Source of the DNA: an uncultured bacterium
Lineage (GTDB): Bacteria > Myxococcota_A > Bradymonadia > Bradymonadales > Bradymonadaceae
Assembly: GCA_937981985.1 (NCBI GenBank)
Contig: CALJNB010000007.1
Span: forward strand, 1-41,353
Length of the DNA stretch: 41,353 bases
Direction: 5' to 3'
A program made the position numbers and the translations under genes. The number at the start of each line of letters is the position of its first letter. Position 1 is the first letter of the stretch. The notes under the pieces are model-generated. The model searched no databases. It worked only from the letters and a program-made list of their open reading frames with translations, and was not told the DNA's origin. Shown here one piece after another: positions 24,653 through 31,611 of the stretch.

Positions 24653-25602
24653 TGTCGAAACAACTGGCTAGTATTTCAATCGATCTTGATTCGTTGTGGT
24701 GTTATCACGAGATTCACGGCCTCCCTAAGGTAGAAGAGCAGGGTATTGATCTCATTCATAAATTCGCAATGCCGCGTATCTTTTCGCTTTTTTCCGAGCT
24801 CGAAATTCCGGTCACACTTTTTGTAGTTGGACGCGACGTAGAAAGACATGCTCAATTCTTAGAAACGGCGATTAAGTCGGGTTACGAGCTCGCTAACCAT
24901 AGCTTCAATCATCGATACGATTTACGGAATGCGACGAAGCAAGTTATTCGAAGTGATATTCGCGCAGGACATAAAGCGATAGAAGCTATCTCTGGCTTAG
25001 CCCCGCTTGGGTTCCGTACACCCGGGTACAACGTTTCGACTTCCATTTTATCAGTCTTAGCCGAACTAGAATATCTCTACGATTCGTCGGTTTTTCCGTG
25101 CCCACCTTATTATGGAGCGAAGGGGGCTGTGATGGGGTGGCGAAAAATATCCGGAAGGAAGAGTAGGTCGGCAATGGCTCTACCGCAGACCTTATTAGCG
25201 CCGATTACGCCGTACCAAGCATCGCCGCGTGCGTTCTGGAAACGATCGGCCCAGCCGACAAAAACTCCGGTCGAACTTCCGATCTGTACGTTGCCGGGAT
25301 TACGTTTTCCCATCATCGGAACCAGTTTGCACCTCATTTCAGGATGGAAATTTAGGACTCTCTTTAAAGCGCTAAAGATAGCGCACCCGGACTTGTTGAA
25401 TCTTGAATTTCACGCGATCGATTTCGTGGATAGTCGTGATCTTGAACATCCTGAACTTGAGAGGCTACAACCGGACTTGAAAATCCCATGGCAGTTAAAA
25501 CGGCGACGTTATGTTGAAATTATCGAAACGATAAAATCAGAATACGCATTCGACACCCTCGCGGGAGCCACAGAACAACTTGATTTAGAACCGCAACCGT
25601 AG
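24652..25602 (+). CDS. Polysaccharide deacetylase (NodB domain)
   Basis: A 316-residue cytoplasmic-looking carbohydrate deacetylase. The NodB motifs are visible: SIDLDS (D11, D13), the metal-binding NHSFNHR (H83, H87) and FRTPGYN (R122), with a catalytic base likely at D11. It removes acetyl groups from N-acetylated sugars. It has no signal peptide, so the substrate may be a lipid-linked or nucleotide-linked intermediate made by the glycosyltransferase, with which it overlaps in TAATG. About 110 residues beyond the NodB core are not typical of the family and end in a Glu/Pro-rich tail. Confidence 0.9.
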   Translation: MSKQLASISIDLDSLWCYHEIHGLPKVEEQGIDLIHKFAMPRIFSLFSELEIPVTLFVVGRDVERHAQFLETAIKSGYELANHSFNHRYDLRNATKQVIRSDIRAGHKAIEAISGLAPLGFRTPGYNVSTSILSVLAELEYLYDSSVFPCPPYYGAKGAVMGWRKISGRKSRSAMALPQTLLAPITPYQASPRAFWKRSAQPTKTPVELPICTLPGLRFPIIGTSLHLISGWKFRTLFKALKIAHPDLLNLEFHAIDFVDSRDLEHPELERLQPDLKIPWQLKRRRYVEIIETIKSEYAFDTLAGATEQLDLEPQP

Positions 25603-25612
25603 GAAGAAAATA

Positions 25613-26212
25613 ATGAACTCACGTCAACGAAAATGGTTTGGTCGACGTTATTCTCGAGAACTGACTCCTTTTAAACTGGAGGGAGAGGGGAGCGCGCCGG
25701 TTCTCATCTCAGCCCCAAAAGACCTTGCCGCATGTTATGTGAGTTTACGGATGTTGGAAGGGCTTTTTAAGGCAGGTGGTACCTTTTTAAACGGTGAAGT
25801 TCTGGTTCATCGTGTGGAGTCAGCTTTACCCAACGGACTGGTTCCTCTTTTGGAAAACGAATTGGAATTGATTTCTCAATGGATTGATCGAATGGATTTA
25901 CCAGTCGAGGAATCCGACGAAGCCCTGCGGTTTGTGAGAAAGCAAAATAAGGACTCCCACAAGTTTTTGATCCAGAACGCAATAGTTACCGATACGGATT
26001 TACGTTGTGAGTATTTTCGTGCCGCCGATGAACGTTGGGTCTTAGACCGGGGGACACCATTGAAGGTCGAAGATGAGTTTTTTATTCTGGAAAGGACGGA
26101 TGGGATTTCGATCGATATCTATTTTGAAGATTTGAGATGGTTGATGAATGCCGGTAGTACTGAGGAGTCACATCGCGCTACAGTGTTGAGCTTTCCCAAA
26201 AAAGAGGATTAA
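25613..26212 (+). CDS. Hypothetical protein ending the glycan operon
   Basis: A 199-residue soluble protein without signal or membrane segment. It starts after AGGAAGA, 10 bases after the deacetylase stop. The sequence has alternating helix and strand (LISAPKDLAACYVSLRMLEGL; VLDRGTPLKVEDEFFILERTDG) and a glutamate-rich end. I recognise no family. As last gene of the operon it probably supports the glycan pathway, but nothing in the sequence proves this. It converges on the PP2C gene with 26 bases between them. Confidence 0.75.
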   Translation: MNSRQRKWFGRRYSRELTPFKLEGEGSAPVLISAPKDLAACYVSLRMLEGLFKAGGTFLNGEVLVHRVESALPNGLVPLLENELELISQWIDRMDLPVEESDEALRFVRKQNKDSHKFLIQNAIVTDTDLRCEYFRAADERWVLDRGTPLKVEDEFFILERTDGISIDIYFEDLRWLMNAGSTEESHRATVLSFPKKED

Positions 26213-26238
26213 GTCTGCTTGAAGAAGCAGTCTTACAT

Positions 26239-27015
26239 TCAGTCGGTTTCGTGAACTTCAACGAGAACCACGGTCACATTGTCGGTTCCGCCACCATCGT
26301 TTGCTGCTTGAATAAGGGAGTTACAGCATTTTTCAAGATCGTTTTTTTGTTCTACGACGATCTTCTCGATATTTTCATCGGTGACCATTCCGTTTAAGCC
26401 ATCAGAACAAAGAAGGTAAACATCGCCAGCTTGTGGTTCTTCTGCTGCGACATCCACTTGTACCGTATCTTTCATTCCCAAGGCGCGAACGATCACATTT
26501 TTATGCGGAAAGTCTTCGATCTCTTGTTCAGTGAGATCCTTCATCTTTATATAATCGTTGAGCAAGGAGTGGTCTTCGGTTACTTGTTCCATTTTATCGG
26601 CACGCACACGGTAGATTCGGCTATCACCGACGTGACCGAGATATGCTTTGTTTCCGACAAATCCGAGAGCAACTATAGTCGTTCCCATTCCGTGTTGAGC
26701 TGAATTCTGCGATGCGGTTTCGAAGATTCGAAGGTTGGCCAATTTAATGCTCGCCGCCATTCGGTTCTCTTCGTATTCTTTCCCTTTTTCCATTTTGTAG
26801 GGCCAAGTGAGATCGGTATCCTTGGCTGTTTCGATGAAGAAGTCGGAAACGGTTTCAACCGCCATCTTGGAGGCAACTTCTCCGCCGGCGTGTCCGCCCA
26901 TACCGTCTGCAACGATATAAAGATTTTCTTCAGATAGAACGAAGAGGTTGTCTTCGTTGTGCGTACGTTTCATACCTACGTGGGTATTGCCAGCGAATCT
27001 TATCTTTAGTGCCAT
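26239..27015 (-). CDS. PP2C-family Ser/Thr protein phosphatase
   Basis: A 258-residue stand-alone PP2C, a Mg/Mn-dependent phosphatase that reverses Ser/Thr kinase action. Motifs are THVGMKRTHNEDN, IVADGMGGHAGGEVAS, GMGTTIVAL, GHVGDSRIYR, TEDHSLLND, LCSDGLNGMV and GTDNVTVVLV, with the metal-binding aspartates of a classic PP2C. I take ATG 27015 (MALKIRFA), which has GAG nine bases upstream; TTG 27027 would add four residues. It lies between the tRNA cluster and the glycan operon. A candidate partner kinase is encoded at 34655-38713. Confidence 0.93.
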   Translation of the reverse strand: MALKIRFAGNTHVGMKRTHNEDNLFVLSEENLYIVADGMGGHAGGEVASKMAVETVSDFFIETAKDTDLTWPYKMEKGKEYEENRMAASIKLANLRIFETASQNSAQHGMGTTIVALGFVGNKAYLGHVGDSRIYRVRADKMEQVTEDHSLLNDYIKMKDLTEQEIEDFPHKNVIVRALGMKDTVQVDVAAEEPQAGDVYLLCSDGLNGMVTDENIEKIVVEQKNDLEKCCNSLIQAANDGGGTDNVTVVLVEVHETD

Positions 27016-27117
27016 ATGTGAGCTCAATCGGAGGTATTGATGATATTTTTATCACAAGGCGTTGAAGGGCGCAACAAAGCGCGGTTTCCTTCATTAGGTT
27101 TATATTGAAAATTGCAC

Positions 27118-27148
27118 AAAAAAAACCGGCGTTTGCCGGTTTTTTTTT
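27118..27148. terminator. Bidirectional terminator downstream of the tRNA cluster
   Basis: The stem aaccggc (27124-27130) with gccggtt (27135-27141) has a 4-base loop, a run of T to 27148 on the right and eight A (27118-27125) on the left. On the minus strand it ends the tRNA transcript 9 bases after the last tRNA, and lies between it and the PP2C gene. Confidence 0.87.
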
Positions 27149-27156
27149 ACTTGTTA

Positions 27157-27228
27157 AGCCCACACTCGGAATTGAACCGAGGACCCCCTCCTTACCATGG
27201 AGGTGCTCTACCCCTGAGCTATGAGGGC
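27157..27228 (-). tRNA. tRNA-Thr (GGT)
   Basis: Anticodon stem CCTCC/GGAGG with loop ATGGTAA gives anticodon GGT. D-stem GCTC/GAGC and T-arm CTCGG/CCGAG are regular. The acceptor stem is GCCCTCA opposite TGTGGGC, so the fifth pair is a T·T mismatch. Discriminator T, no encoded CCA. It is the last of the four clustered tRNAs in transcription order. Confidence 0.95.
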
Positions 27229-27236
27229 GCAAATAA

Positions 27237-27309
27237 AGCGGGAGACGAGATTCGAACTCGCGACATTCAGCTTGGAAGGCTGACGCTCTACCAGCTGAGC
27301 TACTCCCGC
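27237..27309 (-). tRNA. tRNA-Gly (TCC)
   Basis: Acceptor GCGGGAG/CTCCCGC is perfect, the anticodon stem TCAGC/GCTGA carries loop CTTCCAA with anticodon TCC, and the T-arm is GCGAG/CTCGT with one G-U. Discriminator T, no encoded CCA. It is eight bases from tRNA-Thr(GGT) and third in the cluster. Confidence 0.97.
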
Positions 27310-27400
27310 ATGGCCGGTATCAAATCCACCATTAAATCAGTCCACAAAGTGGGTGAAATTGGTAATGAAACATCCTTGTTTCAAAATTTGACGTCCGACA

Positions 27401-27481
27401 TGGTGGGGGAAGGATTCGAACCTTCGAAACTTACGTGCCAGATTTACAGTCTGGTCCCTTTGACCGCTCGGGAACCCCACC
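27401..27481 (-). tRNA. tRNA-Tyr (GTA)
   Basis: Acceptor GGTGGGG/CCCCACC is perfect, the anticodon loop has GTA, and a long variable arm (class II) makes it 81 bases. T-stem GAAGG/CCTTC is perfect. Discriminator A, no encoded CCA. The sequence strongly resembles proteobacterial tRNA-Tyr. A 91-base spacer separates it from tRNA-Gly. Confidence 0.97.
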
Positions 27482-27505
27482 GGACATCTAGTACTAACGA
27501 AAAAA

Positions 27506-27578
27506 AGCTGATGATGGGACTTGAACCCGCAACCTACTGCTTACAAGGCAGTTGCTCTACCAATTGAGCTACATCAGC
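27506..27578 (-). tRNA. tRNA-Thr (TGT)
   Basis: Acceptor GCTGATG/CATCAGC is perfect, the anticodon stem ACTGC/GCAGT carries loop CTTGTAA with anticodon TGT. The T-stem GCGGG/CCCAT contains a G-U and one C·A mismatch. Discriminator T, no encoded CCA. It is first of the four tRNAs and about 70 bases from the promoter candidate. Confidence 0.95.
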
Positions 27579-27890
27579 GTAAATAATTCTGATACTCGTT
27601 AGAATATTCAAATTTTCAAAGACGGAGATTTTTCAATCTGCGAGGTCGAGTGTTGTATAAATACATCGCTGAAGTGTCAAGAGAAGATCTGAAGAATATA
27701 CGTGACAAATGATAAAATATTTCAAACTAGACCGCCGGTCGTCAAAATAACTTATCAAAAACGGTTTACTTATAACTTGATGCGCTGATTTGGGTCTTCT
27801 ATGATGCCGTGCTCCTGGCCTGTAAACTTCTTTGAACTTTTAACGCTCCAAGCGCATCGAACTATTTAGCACACTCTGTTAGAGGACCTC
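27579..27890. other. 312-base intergenic region between tRNA cluster and msrA
   Basis: This is a divergent control region without a convincing gene. Its left part (27579-27651) is the tRNA leader, AT-rich with short inverted repeats. The middle holds the tRNA promoter candidate. The right part reaches the msrA Shine-Dalgarno (GAGGA, about 27882). I see no riboswitch or repeat element in it. Confidence 0.6.
27652..27680 (-). promoter_or_regulatory. Sigma70-type promoter candidate of the tRNA cluster
   Basis: On the minus strand TTGACA (27680-27675) is followed after 17 bases by TACAAC (27657-27652); a better -10 (TATACA) overlaps but at 15 bases. The discriminator downstream is G/C-containing, as in stringently controlled stable-RNA promoters. 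The expected start is near 27645, giving a leader of about 65 bases. The tRNA-Asn gene has the same consensus -35 and spacing. Confidence 0.5.
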
Positions 27891-28568
27891 ATGTCTCGAT
27901 TTTTTATGTTTTTTTTTCTGCTTTCACTTTCATGCTCTACGCGTTCGGCAAATACCGCGAAGTCAGACTCGCCTGATCTTCCCTCAGCGACCGCAACGTC
28001 TTCTCATCCGAATGAAGATCCAACGCAGGCTAAAACCAAACCCTTGGAGGGTGAAAAGTTTGCAGTTTTTGCGAGCGGGTGTTTTTGGTGCACCGAAAAA
28101 GATTTTGAGGAAATCGAAGGCGTTCGCGATGCTGTCTCTGGTTATACGGGGGGAAGCGAGGAAAATCCCACCTACAAACAGGTAGGACGCGGGCTCACGA
28201 CTCACACAGAAGGTGTTAAGGTATATTATGATCCCAACCTTGTGACTTACGAGCAATTGGTCGAAAAGCTCTGGATGACTTCGGACCCGACTGACAATGA
28301 AGGTCAGTTTGTCGACCGCGGTCAGCACTATCGTCCGGGCATTTTTTACGGTGATCTCATTGAAAAAGAAATAGCCGAAAAATCCAAGAAAGCTCTTCAA
28401 GAAAGCGGTCGATTTTCTAAACCGATCGTCTTGAAGATAGAGAAGCTAGGTCAGTTTTGGCCGGCCGAAGATTATCATCAAGATTTTTATAAAAAATCAC
28501 CGAAGCGATATTATCAGTACCGAAGAGGGTCTGGTAGAGATCTGTTTATCAAGAAGCATTGGCAGTGA
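27891..28568 (+). CDS. msrA: Peptide-methionine (S)-S-oxide reductase, lipoprotein form
   Basis: MsrA repairs S-methionine sulfoxide in proteins. The 225-residue product has the catalytic GCFWC (Cys64, and Cys67), SGYTGG, HTEGVKVYYDP, DPTDNEGQFVDRGQHYRPGIF and EDYHQDF motifs of the family. Unusually for a cytoplasmic enzyme it begins with a lipoprotein signal (LSLSC, Cys15) and a Ser/Pro-rich tether of about 40 residues, so it probably repairs envelope proteins and needs an extracytoplasmic reductant. The ATG has GAGGA upstream. It is a single gene facing the tRNA promoter. Confidence 0.95.
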   Translation: MSRFFMFFFLLSLSCSTRSANTAKSDSPDLPSATATSSHPNEDPTQAKTKPLEGEKFAVFASGCFWCTEKDFEEIEGVRDAVSGYTGGSEENPTYKQVGRGLTTHTEGVKVYYDPNLVTYEQLVEKLWMTSDPTDNEGQFVDRGQHYRPGIFYGDLIEKEIAEKSKKALQESGRFSKPIVLKIEKLGQFWPAEDYHQDFYKKSPKRYYQYRRGSGRDLFIKKHWQ

Positions 28569-28609
28569 ATCAGTCGGTACTTTTACGCAGAACTTCGCTA
28601 ATATTTTGT

Positions 28610-29869
28610 CTATTCGAGTCGTTCGTAACGTTCCAGCAGTTGTGAAATTCGCCCTACGAGCTGGTCTCGTGTTCCTCGAATCTCGCTTGCCAAAGCCGGC
28701 GTAACTCGCGTTAGCCAAAAGTGTGAAAGCGCTCTTCGGCGTTGGTTGAAACGTTCGAAATAACCAAGTGTAAAGAACGCTAGCGGCACCAACAAAATAG
28801 CCGTGATCAAGCCGACTTCCCATGTAAATAAATACGCGAAGAGGAGGCCGAAAAGTATCCACGAAAGAGGATAAAAAATCAGTCCACCAATTGTTTTAAA
28901 TGTCCCCAGCAGATCAAGCTCTCCCTTGGACATACGATTTACAATGAACCGAATAAGCATATAAACAGGGATATGAGTGACGAATCCGATAAAGGCAAAA
29001 GGAGCGAAGACGATCAAAAATGCCAGTCCTTTGATCGAAGACGTCGTTTCAAGATTCCAAGGCTCCAAGCCGACCGATTGCAGGTCTCGAGAAAAGTCCG
29101 AAATATCTTCAGTCAGCTGCTGGGCTGATTCGGGGTTGTCTATCAAGAGTTTGCCGTACGCAGATTCCAGCTCTTTGGCTTTTTCTTCCAACTTTGCGAT
29201 GGGCGCGTCATCTTCGAGCCATCGCGCTACAAAAAAGAATCCTTGCCTTAAACTCGCCGACGGTGTTTCGAACATCGCGTCTCTTAATCCTTCGAATATA
29301 AGGTCTGTCAGTTCTCTGACGCGTTTCTCATTGCGTAAGGCGGCCCATTGAACTGTTTTGCCCAAATTGACGTTCACTCGGCTACGAAAATGATGTTTGG
29401 TCTCATAAGTGATACCAATGGGAAGGATTTGTAGGTTTTCTAATTCTGCACCGATCGCCATTCTCGCAGCGCCAGTTTTGAGAGGGAGTAGTTGCGTTTC
29501 ATCGTGAGAGGATCCTTCTGGGAAGATAAGAACCCAAGCGTTATTTTTAAAAGCATCATAAACTGCCGAAAACATGGAGTCATTTTTTGCGGTATCCTGA
29601 CCATCCTTTTTTCGATAAACGGGAATTGCACCGAACGCGAGTGACGGAATACGTCCAAAAACGTTTTCGAATAAAGTGCTTTTGGCGAGGAAGCGTACTC
29701 TTCGATTTAGTGCCAGTTGCACGACCATGGGGTCGAGCAATCCGTTAGGATGATTGGCAACAATTAGCGTGGGTTGATTCGGGCGGGCATCAAGTTCTCC
29801 TGACACCGAGATTTCACGAAAATAAATTCGGACCGATGAAAGCAAAATATGTCTTACCAATGCTTGCAA
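28610..29869 (-). CDS. PlsC-type lysophospholipid acyltransferase with C-terminal membrane helices
   Basis: A 419-residue membrane acyltransferase probably acting in phospholipid synthesis. The acceptor motif is NHPNGLLDP (an HPxxxxD variant), followed by FLAKSTLFE, GAIPVYRKKD and the FPEGSSHDE block. After a helical middle, two long hydrophobic segments occur at about 285-315 and 335-375. I prefer the TTG at 29869 (MQALVRH), which has AGGAG seven bases upstream, over the longer TTG at 29890. It converges with msrA and is downstream of the TSP3 outer-membrane gene (42 bases). The exact acyl acceptor is unknown. Confidence 0.9.
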   Translation of the reverse strand: MQALVRHILLSSVRIYFREISVSGELDARPNQPTLIVANHPNGLLDPMVVQLALNRRVRFLAKSTLFENVFGRIPSLAFGAIPVYRKKDGQDTAKNDSMFSAVYDAFKNNAWVLIFPEGSSHDETQLLPLKTGAARMAIGAELENLQILPIGITYETKHHFRSRVNVNLGKTVQWAALRNEKRVRELTDLIFEGLRDAMFETPSASLRQGFFFVARWLEDDAPIAKLEEKAKELESAYGKLLIDNPESAQQLTEDISDFSRDLQSVGLEPWNLETTSSIKGLAFLIVFAPFAFIGFVTHIPVYMLIRFIVNRMSKGELDLLGTFKTIGGLIFYPLSWILFGLLFAYLFTWEVGLITAILLVPLAFFTLGYFERFNQRRRALSHFWLTRVTPALASEIRGTRDQLVGRISQLLERYERLE

Positions 29870-29911
29870 TGTTTTTCTCCTCAGATCCAAGCCCGAACAA
29901 CAAGATAGATT

Positions 29912-31375
29912 CTAGTTTCCGGCATCCACGATAAACCGTCGTTCGACAGTCGCCTCTTTTTTAGGGAAGTCGATCCGTTTAATGGTCTCAGTGACACAGT
30001 TTCCAAAAATCGTGTGCACCGTGCTTTCAACTATTTTTGTTGAGTTAACTTTTCCGTCCGCGTTGATAGTAAACTGGAGCACTAATTTCCCTTTCGCTCT
30101 TGGTTCGCGTTCTAATAGCTTATTTTGACATTCTTGGATCTGAACACTTGCTAACTTTATTTTTTCGGAAATTTCCAGATTATCGCCTCCCATCCTTCCT
30201 AATGCTTTTGGACATCCCTTGTTCACCGACGAACCGGATTTATTAGGGCAAAGGTCCTCCGTATCTACGAGGCCGTCCTGATCATTATCGGGGTCTGGAC
30301 AACCGTCGCTGTCTATAAAATTATCCAGATCCTCAGCCTCGTTCGTACACGAATCTTTCAGATCCGGTATACCATCTTGATCATTATCGAGTTCCGGACA
30401 GCCGTCAGTGTCCTCGAAAGCATCTAAGTCTTCAGGCTCATTTGGGCATTTGTCTTCCGCGTTAACAATTCCGTCTCCGTCATCGTCGGACTCAACTGTT
30501 TTCAATGAAATGGAGACCATACTTCTGAACACCGGGTTACCAATGGTGTCAAAGAATCCAATGCCGCCTCCAACCGAACTTGAGAAACGCTCTGAAAAAT
30601 CAAGATTTAGTACCGCTATCGCTTCAAGAGTGGGTGAATTGGTTGTATCTGGGAGGGCCTCATCTGGAGAGATGTCGGAAAAAACAGCGCCGGAGACGCC
30701 AAGCAGTTTTGAAAATTGTGTATCCCCAGAAAGACCAAGCCTAATGCGATTCTGTTGACCATAGCCGTTAATGCGTCGAATCTCATGCGTTTGATACCCA
30801 AGATTAAGAGCGATTTGGGTGCCAGTTTCGAGCGTGTAATCCAAAATTAATTTAGGTTCTACACGGACTTGTCTATGACCGACGAGTCCTCTTCGGTGGC
30901 CACTAGGAAGATAAATGGGCAGCGCGAATCCGATACCCAAACCCGATTTATCGCCAGAGTTGAGAAAGGCTGTTTTCGGCGTAATTCTAGCGTCACCAAT
31001 GAAAAGGCCATTATAATCGTCGCTTTTAAAGATGTCACCTTGTTGAAATATCAGGGGAACTACGAGTCCTATTTCAAAATTTTCGAAAAGAGAAATCGAA
31101 CCTGCTAACTCGCTCGTCAAGCGGTGTTCGATGGGGCGTGAAACGACTTCTTCGTTAATACTCAGTGTGTAAGGCGAGTGAGAATAATGGGTCAGTAAGG
31201 ACAACTGGGCTACATTATGGCTAGCGATGTGGGTGTTATGTATATTTAAAACCGACGAAGGCGAACCTACGGGTTCAAAACGGTCGATTTGGATCGCATC
31301 ATCTTGCCCATAACTTTTGACCGCAAACGTGAAGACAATTACGAGCCAAAGAGAGCTAAAGTATGTTTTCGCCAT
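29912..31375 (-). CDS. TSP3-repeat outer-membrane protein with AgmX/PglI-like C-terminus
   Basis: A 487-residue paralogue of the OmpA-family protein at 4621-6462. A signal peptide ends SYGQ, then a beta-rich N-terminal domain (about 25-295) shares phrases with the other copy (FALPIYLPSG, GGGIGFFDT), followed by three to four TSP3 repeats (about 298-390; DDDGDGIVNAEDKCP). Instead of an OmpA domain, the last 90 residues (KGKLVLQFTINADGKVNS, CVTETIKRIDFP) resemble the AgmX/PglI C-terminal domain, a TonB_C-like fold. ATG 31375 has AAGGA six bases upstream; the ATG at 31381 lies within this site and is unlikely. Confidence 0.9.
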   Translation of the reverse strand: MAKTYFSSLWLVIVFTFAVKSYGQDDAIQIDRFEPVGSPSSVLNIHNTHIASHNVAQLSLLTHYSHSPYTLSINEEVVSRPIEHRLTSELAGSISLFENFEIGLVVPLIFQQGDIFKSDDYNGLFIGDARITPKTAFLNSGDKSGLGIGFALPIYLPSGHRRGLVGHRQVRVEPKLILDYTLETGTQIALNLGYQTHEIRRINGYGQQNRIRLGLSGDTQFSKLLGVSGAVFSDISPDEALPDTTNSPTLEAIAVLNLDFSERFSSSVGGGIGFFDTIGNPVFRSMVSISLKTVESDDDGDGIVNAEDKCPNEPEDLDAFEDTDGCPELDNDQDGIPDLKDSCTNEAEDLDNFIDSDGCPDPDNDQDGLVDTEDLCPNKSGSSVNKGCPKALGRMGGDNLEISEKIKLASVQIQECQNKLLEREPRAKGKLVLQFTINADGKVNSTKIVESTVHTIFGNCVTETIKRIDFPKKEATVERRFIVDAGN

Positions 31376-31611
31376 GATCATTCCTTACGAGTGAGGTGCT
31401 CTTCTTAAACCTTTCGAGCGCTCAATACTAGGTCAAATCGAAGTCCATTCTCGTTTGTGGATGGCCCTTCAATTTCGTTCAAAGTGCTCGTTTCCGACAG
31501 AACGAGTGCAAATTGTCAGAAGACGGATTTTAATGAATCGAAATTGGAATGATTTCGTTGGAAAGTATGTTACACTTTTACTGAATATTAACCCCATAAA
31601 TAGGTTAGAAA

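Noticed and set aside
26215..26230. Hairpin ctgctt/aagcag between the convergent unknown and PP2C genes.
   Set aside because: The stem is short and no T-run follows, so it is not a convincing terminator.
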